From: Epiperipatus broadwayi
Lineage: Eukaryota > Onychophora > Udeonychophora > Euonychophora > Peripatidae
Assembly: GCA_028023455.1 (NCBI GenBank)
Contig: JAQFVV010006200.1
Coordinates: 9,038,521-9,102,520, forward strand
DNA: 64,000 nucleotides
Reading direction: 5' to 3'
Shown: piece after piece, positions 10,083 through 22,386 of the stretch
Layout: each line of letters begins with the position of its first letter
Position numbering within the stretch: the stretch's first letter is position 1
Position numbers and translations under genes: made by a program
Notes under the pieces: model-generated
Seen by the model: the letters and a program-made list of their open reading frames with translations, nothing else
The model's database searches: none
Told to the model about the DNA's origin: nothing

Positions 10083-12119
10083 CAATTGTTAATATATTCA
10101 TCTTATATAACAATTTAATGAACGTGAATTGGAACTTTTAAAATTGTTTTAAAATATTAACAGATTTTAAACATTGTTCAGAAATGAATAAAATTAATAT
10201 GAAGATAACTGGTACACTATTAAGAACTGCAAGAAAGATAGCTGGTATAAAAAAGCAACAATTGATCAATAAATTTTCTACTGAGATAAAATAATGTATT
10301 AAAAAATATAAAAAATTTTAAAAATAATCCATTAAAGAAATTGAGTATTTACAGTTTTGTAAAATGGCATAAAAAAGAATTAATTACATTATAAGATAAT
10401 TTTGAATTGGCAAGAAAATCTATGAAAGAAAATAAAAATCTCAAAAGTGGAAAACATCTTGTTATTTGAAAGAAAGATGTTTCAACAATAAAAAAAAAAA
10501 AATAGAACTATTACTAAAAAGGAAGATGACAGACATGATGGAATGTGAGAAAGACATTTATAAAGAATTATGTAGTAATAAAAACAAGAAAACAAAGTAT
10601 CTATTACAGTTACTAAATCTTCTGAATTGCCCATGATATCTATGAAGAAATGAAAGGCTCCTTAAAATGATGGAATAATAAGTGATATCTTAGAATGAGA
10701 TGAAAAAATAAAAAAAATATTAGCAAAATTATATATTAAATGTCTAAATGATAAAGGATGTATCAAATGATTGGGAAAATTTGGTAATAATACTGATATT
10801 TTGAAAAAGTAATAAAGAAAATATTAGCACAGAAAGAAGTATTAGAAAATACAGATTTTCAATCTTTTACCAGTTTTATACAAAATCTTTATCAAAGTAA
10901 TTACAACTCATTTATAGCAAACTTTGATTTAACAAAATTTTTACCACGATAATTACAACTCGTCTACAGAGAATATTGTATTTCCACCAACCAAGCGAAC
11001 AAGCTGGATTTAAAAATGGTTTTAGTACAGTAGATCATATCCAGGTATTGAGAGAAGTTGTAGGTTATGAAAAGACATTTGATTCTATAAACATTTCTTC
11101 AGTGATTAAAGGATTGGATCATCAGGGTATAGATCCAGGATATTGTCATATTTTAAAGAATATTTCAGCAACAATTAGATTACATAATGATACTAGTAAA
11201 GTCAACATTGAGAAGGGTGTAAGACAGGGTGACTCCATATCTCCAAAACTTTTTACAGCAGTGTTGCAAGAAGTATTTTATGGATTAAAATGGGAAACTA
11301 AAGGAGTGAAAGTAAATGGAGATTATTTAAGTCATTTAGATTTTGCAGATGATGTAGTTGTTTTTGCAAATAATGCTTTAGAGCTTCAGGAAATGTTGCA
11401 GGAGTTCGCAGATGAAAGTAGGACTAAAGATAAATGTAAAAAAGACTACAGTAATGTTTAATGGATTTTCTTAAAATATGAAAATAAAGATTGATTATGA
11501 TGGGTCAGATGAAGTTAACAGCTAGAACTATCTTAATCAGATTATTAATACAGATGGAAACATAATGGATGAAATTAATCATAGAATTAAACTTGGTTGG
11601 AGTGCTTTTGGTAGAAATAACTTGGTGCTGAAAGGAAATATGCCTATGTGTTTAAAAAGGAAGGTTTTTAATAAATGTGTTTTACCAGTTCTTACTTATG
11701 GATCTGAGACATGGACACTTAAAAGAAGAGCAATACAGAGACTTCAGACCACTCAAAGAAGTATGGAGAGATGCATGTTGGGAGTAACAAGAAGAGATCG
11801 AAAATGCAATATATGGGTAAGAGAACAAACAGGTGTTACTGACCTCATTGAAAAAATTAAAAGACTGAAGTGGAGCTGGGCTGGACATATTGCTAGAAGA
11901 GATGATAATAGATGGACAATTGAAATCTTAAACTGGATTCCAAGAGATTATAAAAGACCCAGAAAGAGATCACATGTGAGATGGATGGATGAAATAATAA
12001 AGTGTGCAGGAGTGATGTGGAGAAGAGAAGCTAAAGATCGACAAGATGGATTGAACTTGGAGAGACCTTCATCCTGCAGTGGATTAATAATGGTTGTTGA
12101 TGATGTTGATCTTCACTAA
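10083..12119 (+). pseudogene. RTE-type LINE, 5'-truncated, reverse transcriptase portion (copy C)
   Basis: The element starts inside the linker between endonuclease and RT: the frame near 10195-10270 reads INMKITGTLLRTARKIAGIK, typical of RTE linkers. The RT core is open from 10976 to 11461, with QAGFKNGF, HIQVLREVV, KTFDSINISSVIKGLDHQG, GVRQGDSISPKLF and HLDFADDVVVFANN. After a frameshift near 11440, the thumb and C-terminal part runs from 11565 to 12119, with LTYGSETWTL, MERCMLGVTRRDRK and WAGHIARRDDNRW. It ends in the GTTGATGATGTTGATC tail. A deletion of about a dozen residues precedes YEKTFDSI compared with copy D. Its start coincides with the arm boundary, so it probably arose by the inverted duplication rather than by its own retrotransposition. 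Confidence 0.9.
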
Positions 12120-13965
12120 ATCATCTAACCCTATTACACAATTAACCTATTGTGACAATAAAACCTAGATCTTAACTTTTTATTTATGGATTCACCCTTG
12201 CGTGTGGTAACCATAATGAATATTAAAGATATTAATCCACAATTAAAAGTTCACAAACTAATTTTTTTTTTTTTGTAATCCATTTGCTTTTCAATAATGT
12301 GCAATTCTGAAACATTCTCAAATTCTGGCTAATTCAAAATAATAATTGAATGGCAGACCAGGGAATGGGCATCATTATCTTGTTTAATTTGAAAAATGTC
12401 TCTGGTCTGATTTATCTTTAAGAATTATTGGCTTTGTTATAATTATACATGTATTCCAATATTAATACTAGTTTCCTGACATTATATTTATTTTTTAAGT
12501 TCACAATGTAGTCAAACCCTAAATGATTACAACTTTGCATTTTCCATGCAACGTTTATGCAAACTATCATTTTTATTCCATTTCTCAGTACTTAACAGTT
12601 TTTATAGATTGTATTGTTGACAATTTCTCAACCTCATTAATTGATCACATATTTCTCTCTTCATCACTTCCAGCAGTCTACATAAGTAAAGTTCATTCTT
12701 TTTTTCCTCTGATATTATACGATCAATCTTAGATTATGATTATAACAAATTCTAATAATCATTACTAAAATTGGAGTTCATAGTGACTTGAAATTATACC
12801 TTTATGATATCTCTAGAATTCTCATTGCTATGTATTATAGCATTTTTCGATAGATTTCAACAATTATTAACTTATGGGATTGTGATCAAACAGAAAACAG
12901 TGGCAAACTTAAAGGAATTAATAATTATACTTGAATTTATTTACTGGTTATAATCTCTACAGATTTTTTAATAGAATGTTTGCGAGTAGCTAGGTGGTTT
13001 AAAGAATCTATAAATGAATTTCTAAATAGACAAACATTAATATATATGACCCAACAGAGACACTTGAATATTTGCCAATTTCACAATATCAACAAATAAA
13101 CTATTATTTATTTTGATTAATCATTAAGATGTGATTTACTGCAAGAAATTGACTACACTCAGGAGGTTACAAATTTATTGCCATCCTTAATTACTTTTGT
13201 TCAGCCAGCATCTTCGTTAATAAAATAAAAAAAAACGTTGCTTTATTTGCTAATTGAAAGATCTATAAACCGAAATATAATTTGTATTACTTAACAATAT
13301 TATTTGAAAAACAAAAGTTTTCAAATAAATATTGCTGTAGGGGAAAAAAAATTGTAAAAATTAGTTTAGCCCAATTGTTACCGAGAGACTGCTGTAAAGA
13401 TTACATTTTTTAAAAAAAAAAATTTAGAGAAAATTATCTTTAAAAAAAGATCGATTTTAAAAAAGAAATTAATTTAATAACACATCGATTTAAAGGTGAA
13501 AATAGAATGTAACAGTATTAAGTTGTTGAAGCAGATTTAAATAGTTGTAATCATGTTTTGATTTTTTTTAAAAAAATCATGTTTAGAGAAAATAATTTAA
13601 AAAAAAAAATCGATTTTTAAAAAGAATCAATGTAAAATACATGGATTTATGATATGATGAAATTGCATGTAACAATATTAATAACCAAAGCGGATTTAAA
13701 TAGTTGTGGCTTGTACATTATTCACCCCTTTAAATTATACGCTATCTATCTCTTAAGTAATATGTGCATAGACGTTAACCTTGCAATAATATTGCGGTTA
13801 GAGTGCGCAGTTTTTTCGTGCATAGCATTGGGGAAACAGTGTCGCGTAGTGGTCTAGAATCTTGGTAGTTGCTGGTAGCAGGCGATGTAAGCTAAATGGG
13901 CTTTCGCATGGCAACCAGCACCACCAAATAGGCAGCTTTGGTGTCAGCTATTTGGTGGAATGTTT

Positions 13966-14026
13966 CTGTGCTTACACATGGTGAACAGTGCTTTTGTGCT
14001 TACACATGGTGAACAGTGCTTTTGGG
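13966..14026 (+). repeat. tandem duplication of a ~29-bp segment
   Basis: GTGCTTACACATGGTGAACA followed by GTGCTTTT occurs twice in a row. The left arm of the inverted duplication has only one related copy near 1915-1945, so this duplication arose after the arms separated. Confidence 0.8.
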
Positions 14027-14107
14027 CCCCTACTGTGAATATTTCTGCGAGTTTATGCAGAAATGACATCTCTAGCAGTGGCAGTACACTATCCCCATCA
14101 GTACCAT

Positions 14108-14740
14108 TTAATCATATAAATAACTTCTTTAAATAAACTAACTAGCATTAAAATAAACACCATATAAAGATCATGACTTTTAACCTAATTTGATATTTAT
14201 AAAATAAGTCAACTATCATTTTAAAATAAGCTTTTATATTATGAATAATATGCTTAATTTCTTTATTCCTTATAAATATAAAATCATACCAAATGAAATA
14301 ATATAATCATTATTATTAAATTTGTAACTATTCATGTTTTGCAATATTACTTTATAATGATAATTATATTTACAAATAATCTGCATGGTTAAAATCAATA
14401 TAATCAAAAACATATATATATTTATAAAATAATTTAATTTCTAATTTGTTGCAATTATGTACTAAATATGTACCATGAACTCTGTGACTTATACAAGATG
14501 GACTGAATTTTCTTATTATGCTTTGCTGATTTTCAAGTATTTTCCATTGATCATATTTTTTTAATACAATGATCATTTTCAGCAAAAATCAGTTTATAAA
14601 GTCTTAAAATATCAAAGAATAATAATGCAAAATTATTTTTTCATAACTCACTTTATTAAATTCATAATATCTTTATTTTCTTTAATTAATCTCATGTATA
14701 ACTGCTTTTCCACAGCTCACAAATATTTGAAAATAATCAC
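14108..14740 (+). other. AT-rich stretch, no gene seen
   Basis: A+T-rich single-copy-looking sequence beyond the right arm. A 71-codon minus-strand frame at 14370-14585 has no recognisable motif and is probably chance. Confidence 0.5.
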
Positions 14741-14751
14741 CTTTAATAATT

Positions 14752-15260
14752 AATCCAAAATGAGCTGCTTATCAGCTTGATCAACTTTAGTAGTGAATAA
14801 CTTATCTAAATGTACTTCGTCATTTATAATTTTTTCCTTACAATTATTCAAAAAATTATTCTTCATATAATTACCACTTTCTTTAGTAATCTTCATCAAT
14901 TCTTTAAATTCACCTTTAGATTCAGCTAGGCATTATAGCTGCTTTTTCTTTTCTATCAGTATTTATTAAATTATAAATTCGGTTTTGTAAATTTTCAAGC
15001 TCAATCTGCAGCTCATTAAATCTGACCTCAAAATTGGATTGAGATTCATCAAATCTGGCATTAACTCTAATTTGAGATTGATCAAGCTTACCGTCAATCT
15101 TTTGGAATCTTAAGATTCAACTTTTATTTAATCTAACATAGCATATAATTTTTTTTAACTTAATATCTGAATCAATTTTAGATTCTTCAAATTTTATGTA
15201 CAACTCATTAAACATAACATCTGAATCAGATTTCAATTCATCAAACATCTTAATATATTT
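14752..15260 (-). pseudogene. coiled-coil, gag-like relic
   Basis: On the minus strand this region reads as heptad-like, highly charged protein sequence. Near 15255-15180 it reads MFDELKSDSDVMFNELYIKF. After one stop and a frame break, near 15125-14945, it continues through KIDGKLDQSQIRVNARFDES and RFNELQIELENLQNRIYNL. The repeated FDE/FNEL-S motif with Ile and Leu at spaced positions indicates a long coiled coil. After a further frame break the text remains lysine and glutamate rich to about 14760. Such N-terminal coiled coils occur in retroelement gag proteins, and a minus-strand primer-binding site lies 3.2 kb upstream, but I cannot assign a family. It could be a host pseudogene fragment instead. 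Confidence 0.4.
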
Positions 15261-15299
15261 TATTAAAATTCAACTTTCATGTTCAGATCTGCCCAACAA

Positions 15300-18200
15300 A
15301 TTTACATTAGTATCATCTATTATAGCTAATTTAACAATATAACAAAATATTAGTCTAAACAGATATAAAATTTAAGTGAATAAAAAATAGTTTTTTTTTA
15401 ATAATATATATTTACAAAACATTTCTACAGACATTGCACTTTTAGACTTACCTTAAAATAGAAAATCATTCCACAAAATATATACAAATAAGATCATTAA
15501 TATTATTCATTTATAAGAATGCCTTATGTTTCTATATTTTATTAAATTCATACTATCTTATATATTATGATATGAATTTTCAAAATATTACACATAGATC
15601 AAAATAAATTTACAGCATTTGTACTGGTTGAAATTGTATGTTAACACAATTCACAGCCTGGGTAAAAGTACCTCGAATCCAACCATATGCAAGATCAAAG
15701 ATAAAGAATACTTATGGATTCTGTCCTATTCACCCACTCTCTAAATCTGCCAACTAATTAACAATATTTTTAAGGTAAGCAATAAATCTTTTCTACACTC
15801 CGGCCCACTAGCGTCAACAGTGGAGCATGAGCCTCAACTAATTCGAATGTCTAATTCTAATATTAATTCTAATTAGACCTATCCAGTAACTTAAATATAG
15901 GAATAGTATGTATGTGATCTTGAGTCATCAGATAGCAGCATAATAATTAATTAGAAAAGCTAATTTTAGAATGAAATGAATAGACGAACCACAGGTAGCT
16001 TGAATTTACATATATATTTAATAAAACATTTTTATAACTCATCTAATATCTCTGTTTTTATATTTATAAATAACTTTATTGAAAAACCATATGTAATAAT
16101 GATACAATTGTAAATCAAAAATAATAGTTATTCATGTTAGTCAGGCAATCAGATGTTCTGATGTGGTCACTGGTGTTATTTAATCCAGCTTAATCAGGCT
16201 CCACGTGTTGTCAAATTAGTTAATATAAATTTATATTCTGTTGGTAATTATGCCTCGAGTAAGGGAGTGGTATATTTCATATGCCAATTTAATAAATGTA
16301 AACGATTAGAGTTTTATGGAAGATGGCCATTCAAGTCAGATATATGAAATAAATATTTTAAATACACTATTTAACATAACTTTCTGACAAGTGAAATTAT
16401 TTTTAAGAGAGAAATAAATCATATTTAAGAAATTGGTCCCGAAGAGAGTCACATGTTTAACATATAAATCGATTGTGGTATTTACAAATAAATATTTTAA
16501 GATTATAAAACAAATTAATCAGACCATAGTCAATCCACCATGATGTGCTCAGAACAAAAGAAAGTGGACAGCCCCAGCATTTTACTAGCATTACATGGCC
16601 AGTAAAATTATCACGTGGTCTAATTCTGATCTAGCGATCACAAAGAACAAAAGACAAGTAATCAAGCAAAACTCAGGTAAGGCAAAATATGAGTACCGGA
16701 GAATATATTTTTAGAATTTAAATATAAAATTGTACTGATCTATAAAGATTACACAAATGTTATACAGATTGACCACGATCAGATCAGGGAATAAAATAAG
16801 CATTAACTATGATTACGAATATCATTTTATGAGTGACACGCCCTTCAGCACAAAATCCCACCAATATTTCAATTAATATTTTATTACTCTTATTATTTAG
16901 TACGAATATAATTTTTTAAATCCTCTCCCTTTGACTCTTTAAAAGTTAAATAATATAACTAAATAAAATCTCATGCTTGAATCTAGCATCTCCCCCACAA
17001 CTAAACTACGCATAAATATTTCCAAAACACATAATATAAAATGGTTTGATATCAACAAAACAAGTTGCTTCAAGTATTAATCATTCCGAACAGGAGAGTT
17101 ATTCATTTTATTTACCAACAAACGGTCAGGAAATAGGAAGTAAAATATCAAATTATATAAAACTTTTGTCGAGATGGAACAAATTGGCATATATTCATTT
17201 CATTTAAGTAAATAATATTTTCTAAATCGTATTAAGAGGCATAACTTTAAGACAGGCAGAATGAGAGTAAAATCATTAGATTTTAAAGTGATAGCAAGCA
17301 AAATTTACAAAACTTTAGGTAAACAGTTATATTACATTAAGGGACTCATTTTAGAAGACATTAAAATAGAAAAAAATTACATTATCGCATCAACTGGAGT
17401 TTTTGAAGAATAAATTAGGTGGTTAGAAATAAACAAATTGGGAATATATTACCTAATTTATTCTGAGTCCTTGTGGAAGTTTGGATCCCACAATGAAATA
17501 TGAATTTCCACACAGGCATAGATAGCTATGTATTTGAATATGAGAGTTCAACACAGTTCACGATTACACATTTTGATGGAGTTTGTCCGGCAAATGGTAT
17601 TTGATAATCATCTTTGGGACAGCGAGAAGATGGGCAGGCTACAAGGCCATCTATGCCACTACAATGCTTCTAAACATTTTATTGAAAAGTTAACTGGCAT
17701 GAATTTGTCAGGCACTCACTGACAAAAACTATGACTGGCTGACATCTATTGTTCTCCTGGGCTATTTATACCATTTTCTGACTTTGAAAAATTTCCTGTT
17801 TCATTCACTCAAGGTTATGTTGAAATTCTGGTGGCCGCAATTATCAACCTAAAGTAGATTTACATTGTTTTCTTGAGATCCACTGTCCTGATAAACCAAA
17901 TGATTTTATTCTTTTAAATCTATTTTTAATTAAATTTAGACTTGAAGAATTTATGTTTCAATATCTTTTCCATTTTTATTGTACTTTAATTAGAAAATTA
18001 CATTACCATTTTGTTAATGGATTTTTTTTTGTTTGACATTATAGAATGTTAGTAGGGTTTATGACAAAAGCAAATCTTCAGAATAAAATACTTTAAAAAA
18101 TAGTATATTAAAATTTATTTATTGATTTTTATAAAAGTTTCTATCTGTAATTATATATATATATATATATGTATTTGTGCTTATATATATCTGGGCTCCT

Positions 18201-18520
18201 CCAATATTTATAATAAAAAACATTTTAATTAGAAAAATTGATATTTTAATCATTTATTTGCTGGACTAAAATTTAAATTATCTAAAATGACAGATGGAAA
18301 GTTTTATAAACATCATAACACATGTGGATCTGGTTTGATCCTAGTCTAGCAATGTAGAAAGATGTGAAGCATGAATCTGGCCTACAGATTTGTTGCTTCA
18401 CATTAGAGGGATTGTTATAAAAATATCTTCACTACTTATAAGATCATATTAAAAATAAGTATCACAGTTTCAATATTAACCAGATCATGCATTGTAGTTT
18501 ATATTGACAACAAAATTATA
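15300..18520 (+). other. unassigned AT-rich DNA, possibly internal sequence of a decayed minus-strand LTR element
   Basis: I see no clear coding region. One frame at 17528-17722 (64 codons: MYLNMRVQHSSRLHILMEFV...) is less AT-biased than its surroundings but matches nothing I recognise. Several locally GC-richer segments (15640-15850, 16140-16290, 17030-17130, 17500-17850) resemble retroelement regulatory or internal DNA. A primer-binding-site-like sequence at the right edge supports that reading weakly. Confidence 0.3.
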
Positions 18521-18525
18521 TTGAG

Positions 18526-18543
18526 CCGCATGTTGGGCGCCAA
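18526..18543 (-). promoter_or_regulatory. primer-binding-site-like sequence, tRNA-Lys type, minus strand
   Basis: The reverse complement reads TGGCGCCCAACATGCGGC, differing by about two bases from the well-known TGGCGCCCAACGTGGGGC complementary to the 3' end of tRNA-Lys. On the minus strand it is preceded, seven bases upstream, by CA at 18550-18551, the expected end of a 5' LTR. This predicts a 5' LTR starting at 18550 on the plus strand with TGTCATTC and internal sequence to the left. I found no second LTR copy and no pol, so the element is a fragment. Confidence 0.5.
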
Positions 18544-18550
18544 AAATTAT

Positions 18551-21456
18551 GTCATTCAATAACCAGAAAATTGGACCTCAAAAACTAATAAACATTTTAG
18601 CAAGTGAGATGGCCAACATGTGAAATGCCACAAATTTGTATTTTCTGATAAATAACAGTAAAAAGGGGAGACTTTTAGGGTTTTGTTATTATAGCTAAGA
18701 AAATAAATATATCAACATTTAGCTAGATATTAAAGTGGATTTAATTAAGATTCAACTATTTTCAATTGCTAAATGTTCATAGATTCTTAAGGTATGAATT
18801 GAACTAGTTAACAAAATAAGTAAACTTATATAAATAAATATCTTCACTCTATGTATGTGTCAATTTATCTAATTAGACCATAACTAACAAAATAAAATAG
18901 TTTAATATTTATATTCTTTGTTGATCAGCTAATTTTATCATACTCTACAATCATTTTAAAATAAATTAGATAATAATTCTCAAAGATTTAAAACACATTA
19001 GTAATATGTAATAATAGAAAAATTACCAAATGTGCTTTTAAATAACAAATATGAAAGTCAAATTAATTTAGATCAAATGAAATCTTGATTTAATTGCATA
19101 ATAATAAAGGAATATTAATGGAATGTCTTCTCAGGTATTATGTTTCAAATATGAAACAAAAATCTAAAAATCATTGTATCCTACATATGTATACAGGTGA
19201 TTCAATATTATATTGTTGCACAGTATTAGCATCATTAAAGAAGATTGCTTTAAGATAATTATAAAATTTACTTTAAGAAAATTTAATTACAATTAAATTA
19301 CTTAGTATGTTTTTTTAATCCTTCAACAACTACTAAACTAAATGCAGTGGTCTTTAATTATATCTATATCTTTTTTGAAGAATTTTGACCAATTTAATAG
19401 AATTTAAATCAATATAGTGCCTGATTGGTAAAGATGACATGCATGGGTAATATACTATCATTTTCATTATTGAATCAGCTTTCCAATGGTGTTTTATCTG
19501 TGCAATAACATTTTCATTTTTATGAACATTTTAGTAGAAGCTTTTTACTTTTTTTTTATTTTTCAAATGTCATGAAATAGAATGAACAGTGATTTTTTTT
19601 ATTTCTAAAATGAAAATATATAAACACAATGCATATATATGCAAGTCCAAAAACTTAGAATTTAAAAAAATTGTAATTTTATATTAAGCTTCAAATGTCA
19701 TATTTTCTACCAAATGTAAGCATGTAATATTTCTCATATTTTTATATAAATAATTTATAAATGTTGTAAAATAATGTTTTGTTTAATATTGTAAAATACC
19801 AGTTTGTTTTGTACTCTGATACATATATATGTAACTCCTTGGGTTTAGTATCTAACCAATTATAAATATTAAATTCTAGAAGTAATGTTTTTTATCAGCT
19901 GCAAGTATTTTTTTTTTTTATTTTTTTTTTTATGAAAAATGTTTTGTGCTATAGAATGTCTGTTTTCTGCCTACTCTATAAGCAATTTTATCTTTTTTTT
20001 TCAATCTAGATATTTTCTACTTGTTTATAAAAAAAATTTTAAATAATGATTAAAATAAATCAAATTTATTTAATTGCCATATTTGTTGTTGCAAGCAGTA
20101 TCTAATATGTCTGTTTAGTATGTTTCTGAATCATATAACTTTGTCATCTATACATAAACAATTATATTTCTTTTTTTTTTTGCAAGTTATGCTTATAATC
20201 ATATTTCTTATAAAAAGTGATCTTAATTTATCTAAAACAAAGCCATCTATCTAGTAATCTGAGAATTTTCATATGGGAAAATGAAAGGTTGATAGATAAT
20301 AAGCAACATTATTGTGAATAATCTCAATATTTTATATTCCATTAAATTAGAAAAAAAAATTCTTGTTTATCACCATGTGTACAAATATGATATACTGCAT
20401 TTGAAAAAAAAATCCGTGTTTCATTTTGTCACTTTTTCTTTGCTCTTTTATATTATATATTAATTTTTTTGAAATTCTTTTAAAATTAATTTTATTTTTT
20501 TATAAATTACAATTTACTAAAGTTCTCTTTATATAATATCTGAGACGCAATATTTATTGGTTTTTTTCATTAGAAAGAAACATATTTCCAGCATATACCC
20601 TGCATTGAAGGACAAGAGCTGAGTCAGCTTGTAAAAATAACAGTCAAGTTTGACAATGAAGAATATCTCAGATAAGACATATATATATATGTTTCAATAT
20701 TTTCAATTGTGATGAAGCTGTCTATAAAAATGTGATTTTAATATTTAACTCTCAAAATGTAGAATTTGTGAACCTATGTAAAAATAAGCATTTTTAAAGG
20801 TATTAAAAATCTTGTTTTCTAAATTTTTATAAGATATTGACTATTTTTTCAGTTTTATTACACTCCATATTTGCTCTTTCTAACAATATATATATATAAA
20901 ACTTTATATTTCATTTCAATAAAAATTTTATTAACAATAAATAGTGATTACATACTAATAAAGGATAAATAAATGAATAAATTTAATGTATTAAAATTGA
21001 AGATATACAAATTATATCTGTTGTATTTTTGTTTTAAATTCAATGTGGCAATCCAAGTTTCTACAAGTAAAATGATATTCCACATGTGATATTAAAGCAA
21101 TTTAGGAAAATGTTTTTAATTCTTTTTGCTCATCATTTTTAACATTGCTGTTTCCATATAATTTTAAAATATAAACATAAGAATAAATCAGTGAGTGCCT
21201 GCATATGAATCAAGCAAAGAAAAATGTATATATCAGTTATATTTATAAACTTTCTTTCCAATGTCATATTTAGATCATAAGATTAAATACCATTTCCATA
21301 GCAATGTACTAAAGTTTCTTTTTTTTATTCATGTTTTTATCCGATTTGTCCTTGGGCAGATTCCCATTGTATAAAGATTTATACAATCACCAATTTACAT
21401 GCTAGAATGTTCTTTTAAATATTACAAAGTTCTTTACAATTAAAATACTTTAAGTT
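18551..21456 (+). other. AT-rich DNA without recognisable genes; may begin with an orphan LTR
   Basis: If the primer-binding site at 18526-18543 is real, the LTR would start here, but its far end cannot be placed without a second copy. The remainder is dominated by A/T runs and TA microsatellites. No open frame, RNA gene or inverted repeat of note was seen before 21457. Confidence 0.4.
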
Positions 21457-22366
21457 ATATATAAATCAGCATTTATTTTTTATAGCGTCTGTATACAATT
21501 GTAATCACATTCATATCGGCTTTTTCAAACCAAATTGTGCAAACGCTTTTTGCGAGTGTTAAATAATAAATGAATACCCTCTGACCCATACAAGATATAG
21601 AATTTATGCAGCAATAAAAGGAATCCTCTTATTACTACGACTCAAATATTTATATATGAGCAAATCTGAAGTACTGGCACAGAAGGTGTGACTATAGAAC
21701 AGTCACTTTGAATTACTATATATAATTTATGAATGAATGACGCCAATGAAATTTACTAGAATTTACTGAACGTCATTCCAACTGAAATTAATCATATATA
21801 TAAATCAACATTTATTTTTTATAGCGTCTGTATACAATTGTAATCACATTCATATCGGCTTTTTCAAACTGTGCAAATGCTTTTTGCGAGGGTTAAATAA
21901 GAGGATTCCTTTTATTGCTGCATAAATTCTATATCTTGTATGGGTCAGAGGGTATTCATTTATTATTTAACACTTGCAAAAAGCGTTTGCACAATTTGGT
22001 TTGAAAAAGCCGATATGAATGTGATTACAATTGTATACAGACGCTATAAAAAATAAATGCTGATTTATATATATGATTAATTTCAGTTGGAATGACGTTC
22101 AGTAAATTCTAGTAAATTTCATCGGCGTCATTCATTCATAAGTTATATATAGTAATTCAAAGTGACTGTTCTATAGTCACACCTTCTGTGCCAGTACTTC
22201 AGATTTGCTCATATATAAATATTTGAGTCGTAGTAATAAGAGGATTCCTTTTATTGCTGCATAAATTCTATATCTTTTATGGGTCAGAGGGTATTCATTT
22301 ATTATTTAACACTCGCAAAAAGCGTTTGCACAATTTGGTTTGAAAAAGCTGATATGAATGTGATTA
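21457..22366 (+). repeat. 337-bp unit in tandem and inverted arrangement (foldback array)
   Basis: A forward unit starts at about 21457 and a second, truncated forward copy at about 21796, a period near 337-339. At 21898/21899 the orientation flips. From there a full reverse copy runs to about 22234, and a partial reverse copy runs from 22235 to 22366, again with a period near 337. Shared landmarks are GCGTCTGTATACAATTG, CATATCGGCTTTTTCAAA, CTCTGACCCATACAAG, AGGAATCCTCTTATT and TGACGCCAATGAAATT. Penelope-like elements are known to carry tandem and inverted pseudo-LTRs, and PLE1 coding begins about 90 bases downstream, so this may be its pLTR region. An unrelated foldback element is the alternative. 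Confidence 0.8.
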
Positions 22367-22386
22367 AGTTATATAATTATTTATAA

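Larger units (their letters stand above)
10083..14107 (-). repeat. right arm of the large imperfect inverted duplication
   Basis: This is the reverse complement of 1795-7531 minus the 1.8 kb block at 2462-4248. It contains LINE copy C (10083-12119) and 3' flanking DNA (12120-14107) with no recognised gene. The inner boundary is near 10083, where CAATTGTTAATATATTCATC pairs with 7531 leftward. The outer boundary is near 14107, where the ATCAGTACC motif pairs with GGTACTGGT at 1804. It carries its own private tandem duplication at 13966-14026. Confidence 0.88.

Noticed and set aside
21640-21715. hammerhead ribozyme in the 337-bp unit (CTGAAG... with GTGACT/AGTCAC stem)
   Set aside because: The core bases and GAAA are not in the required order around that stem.
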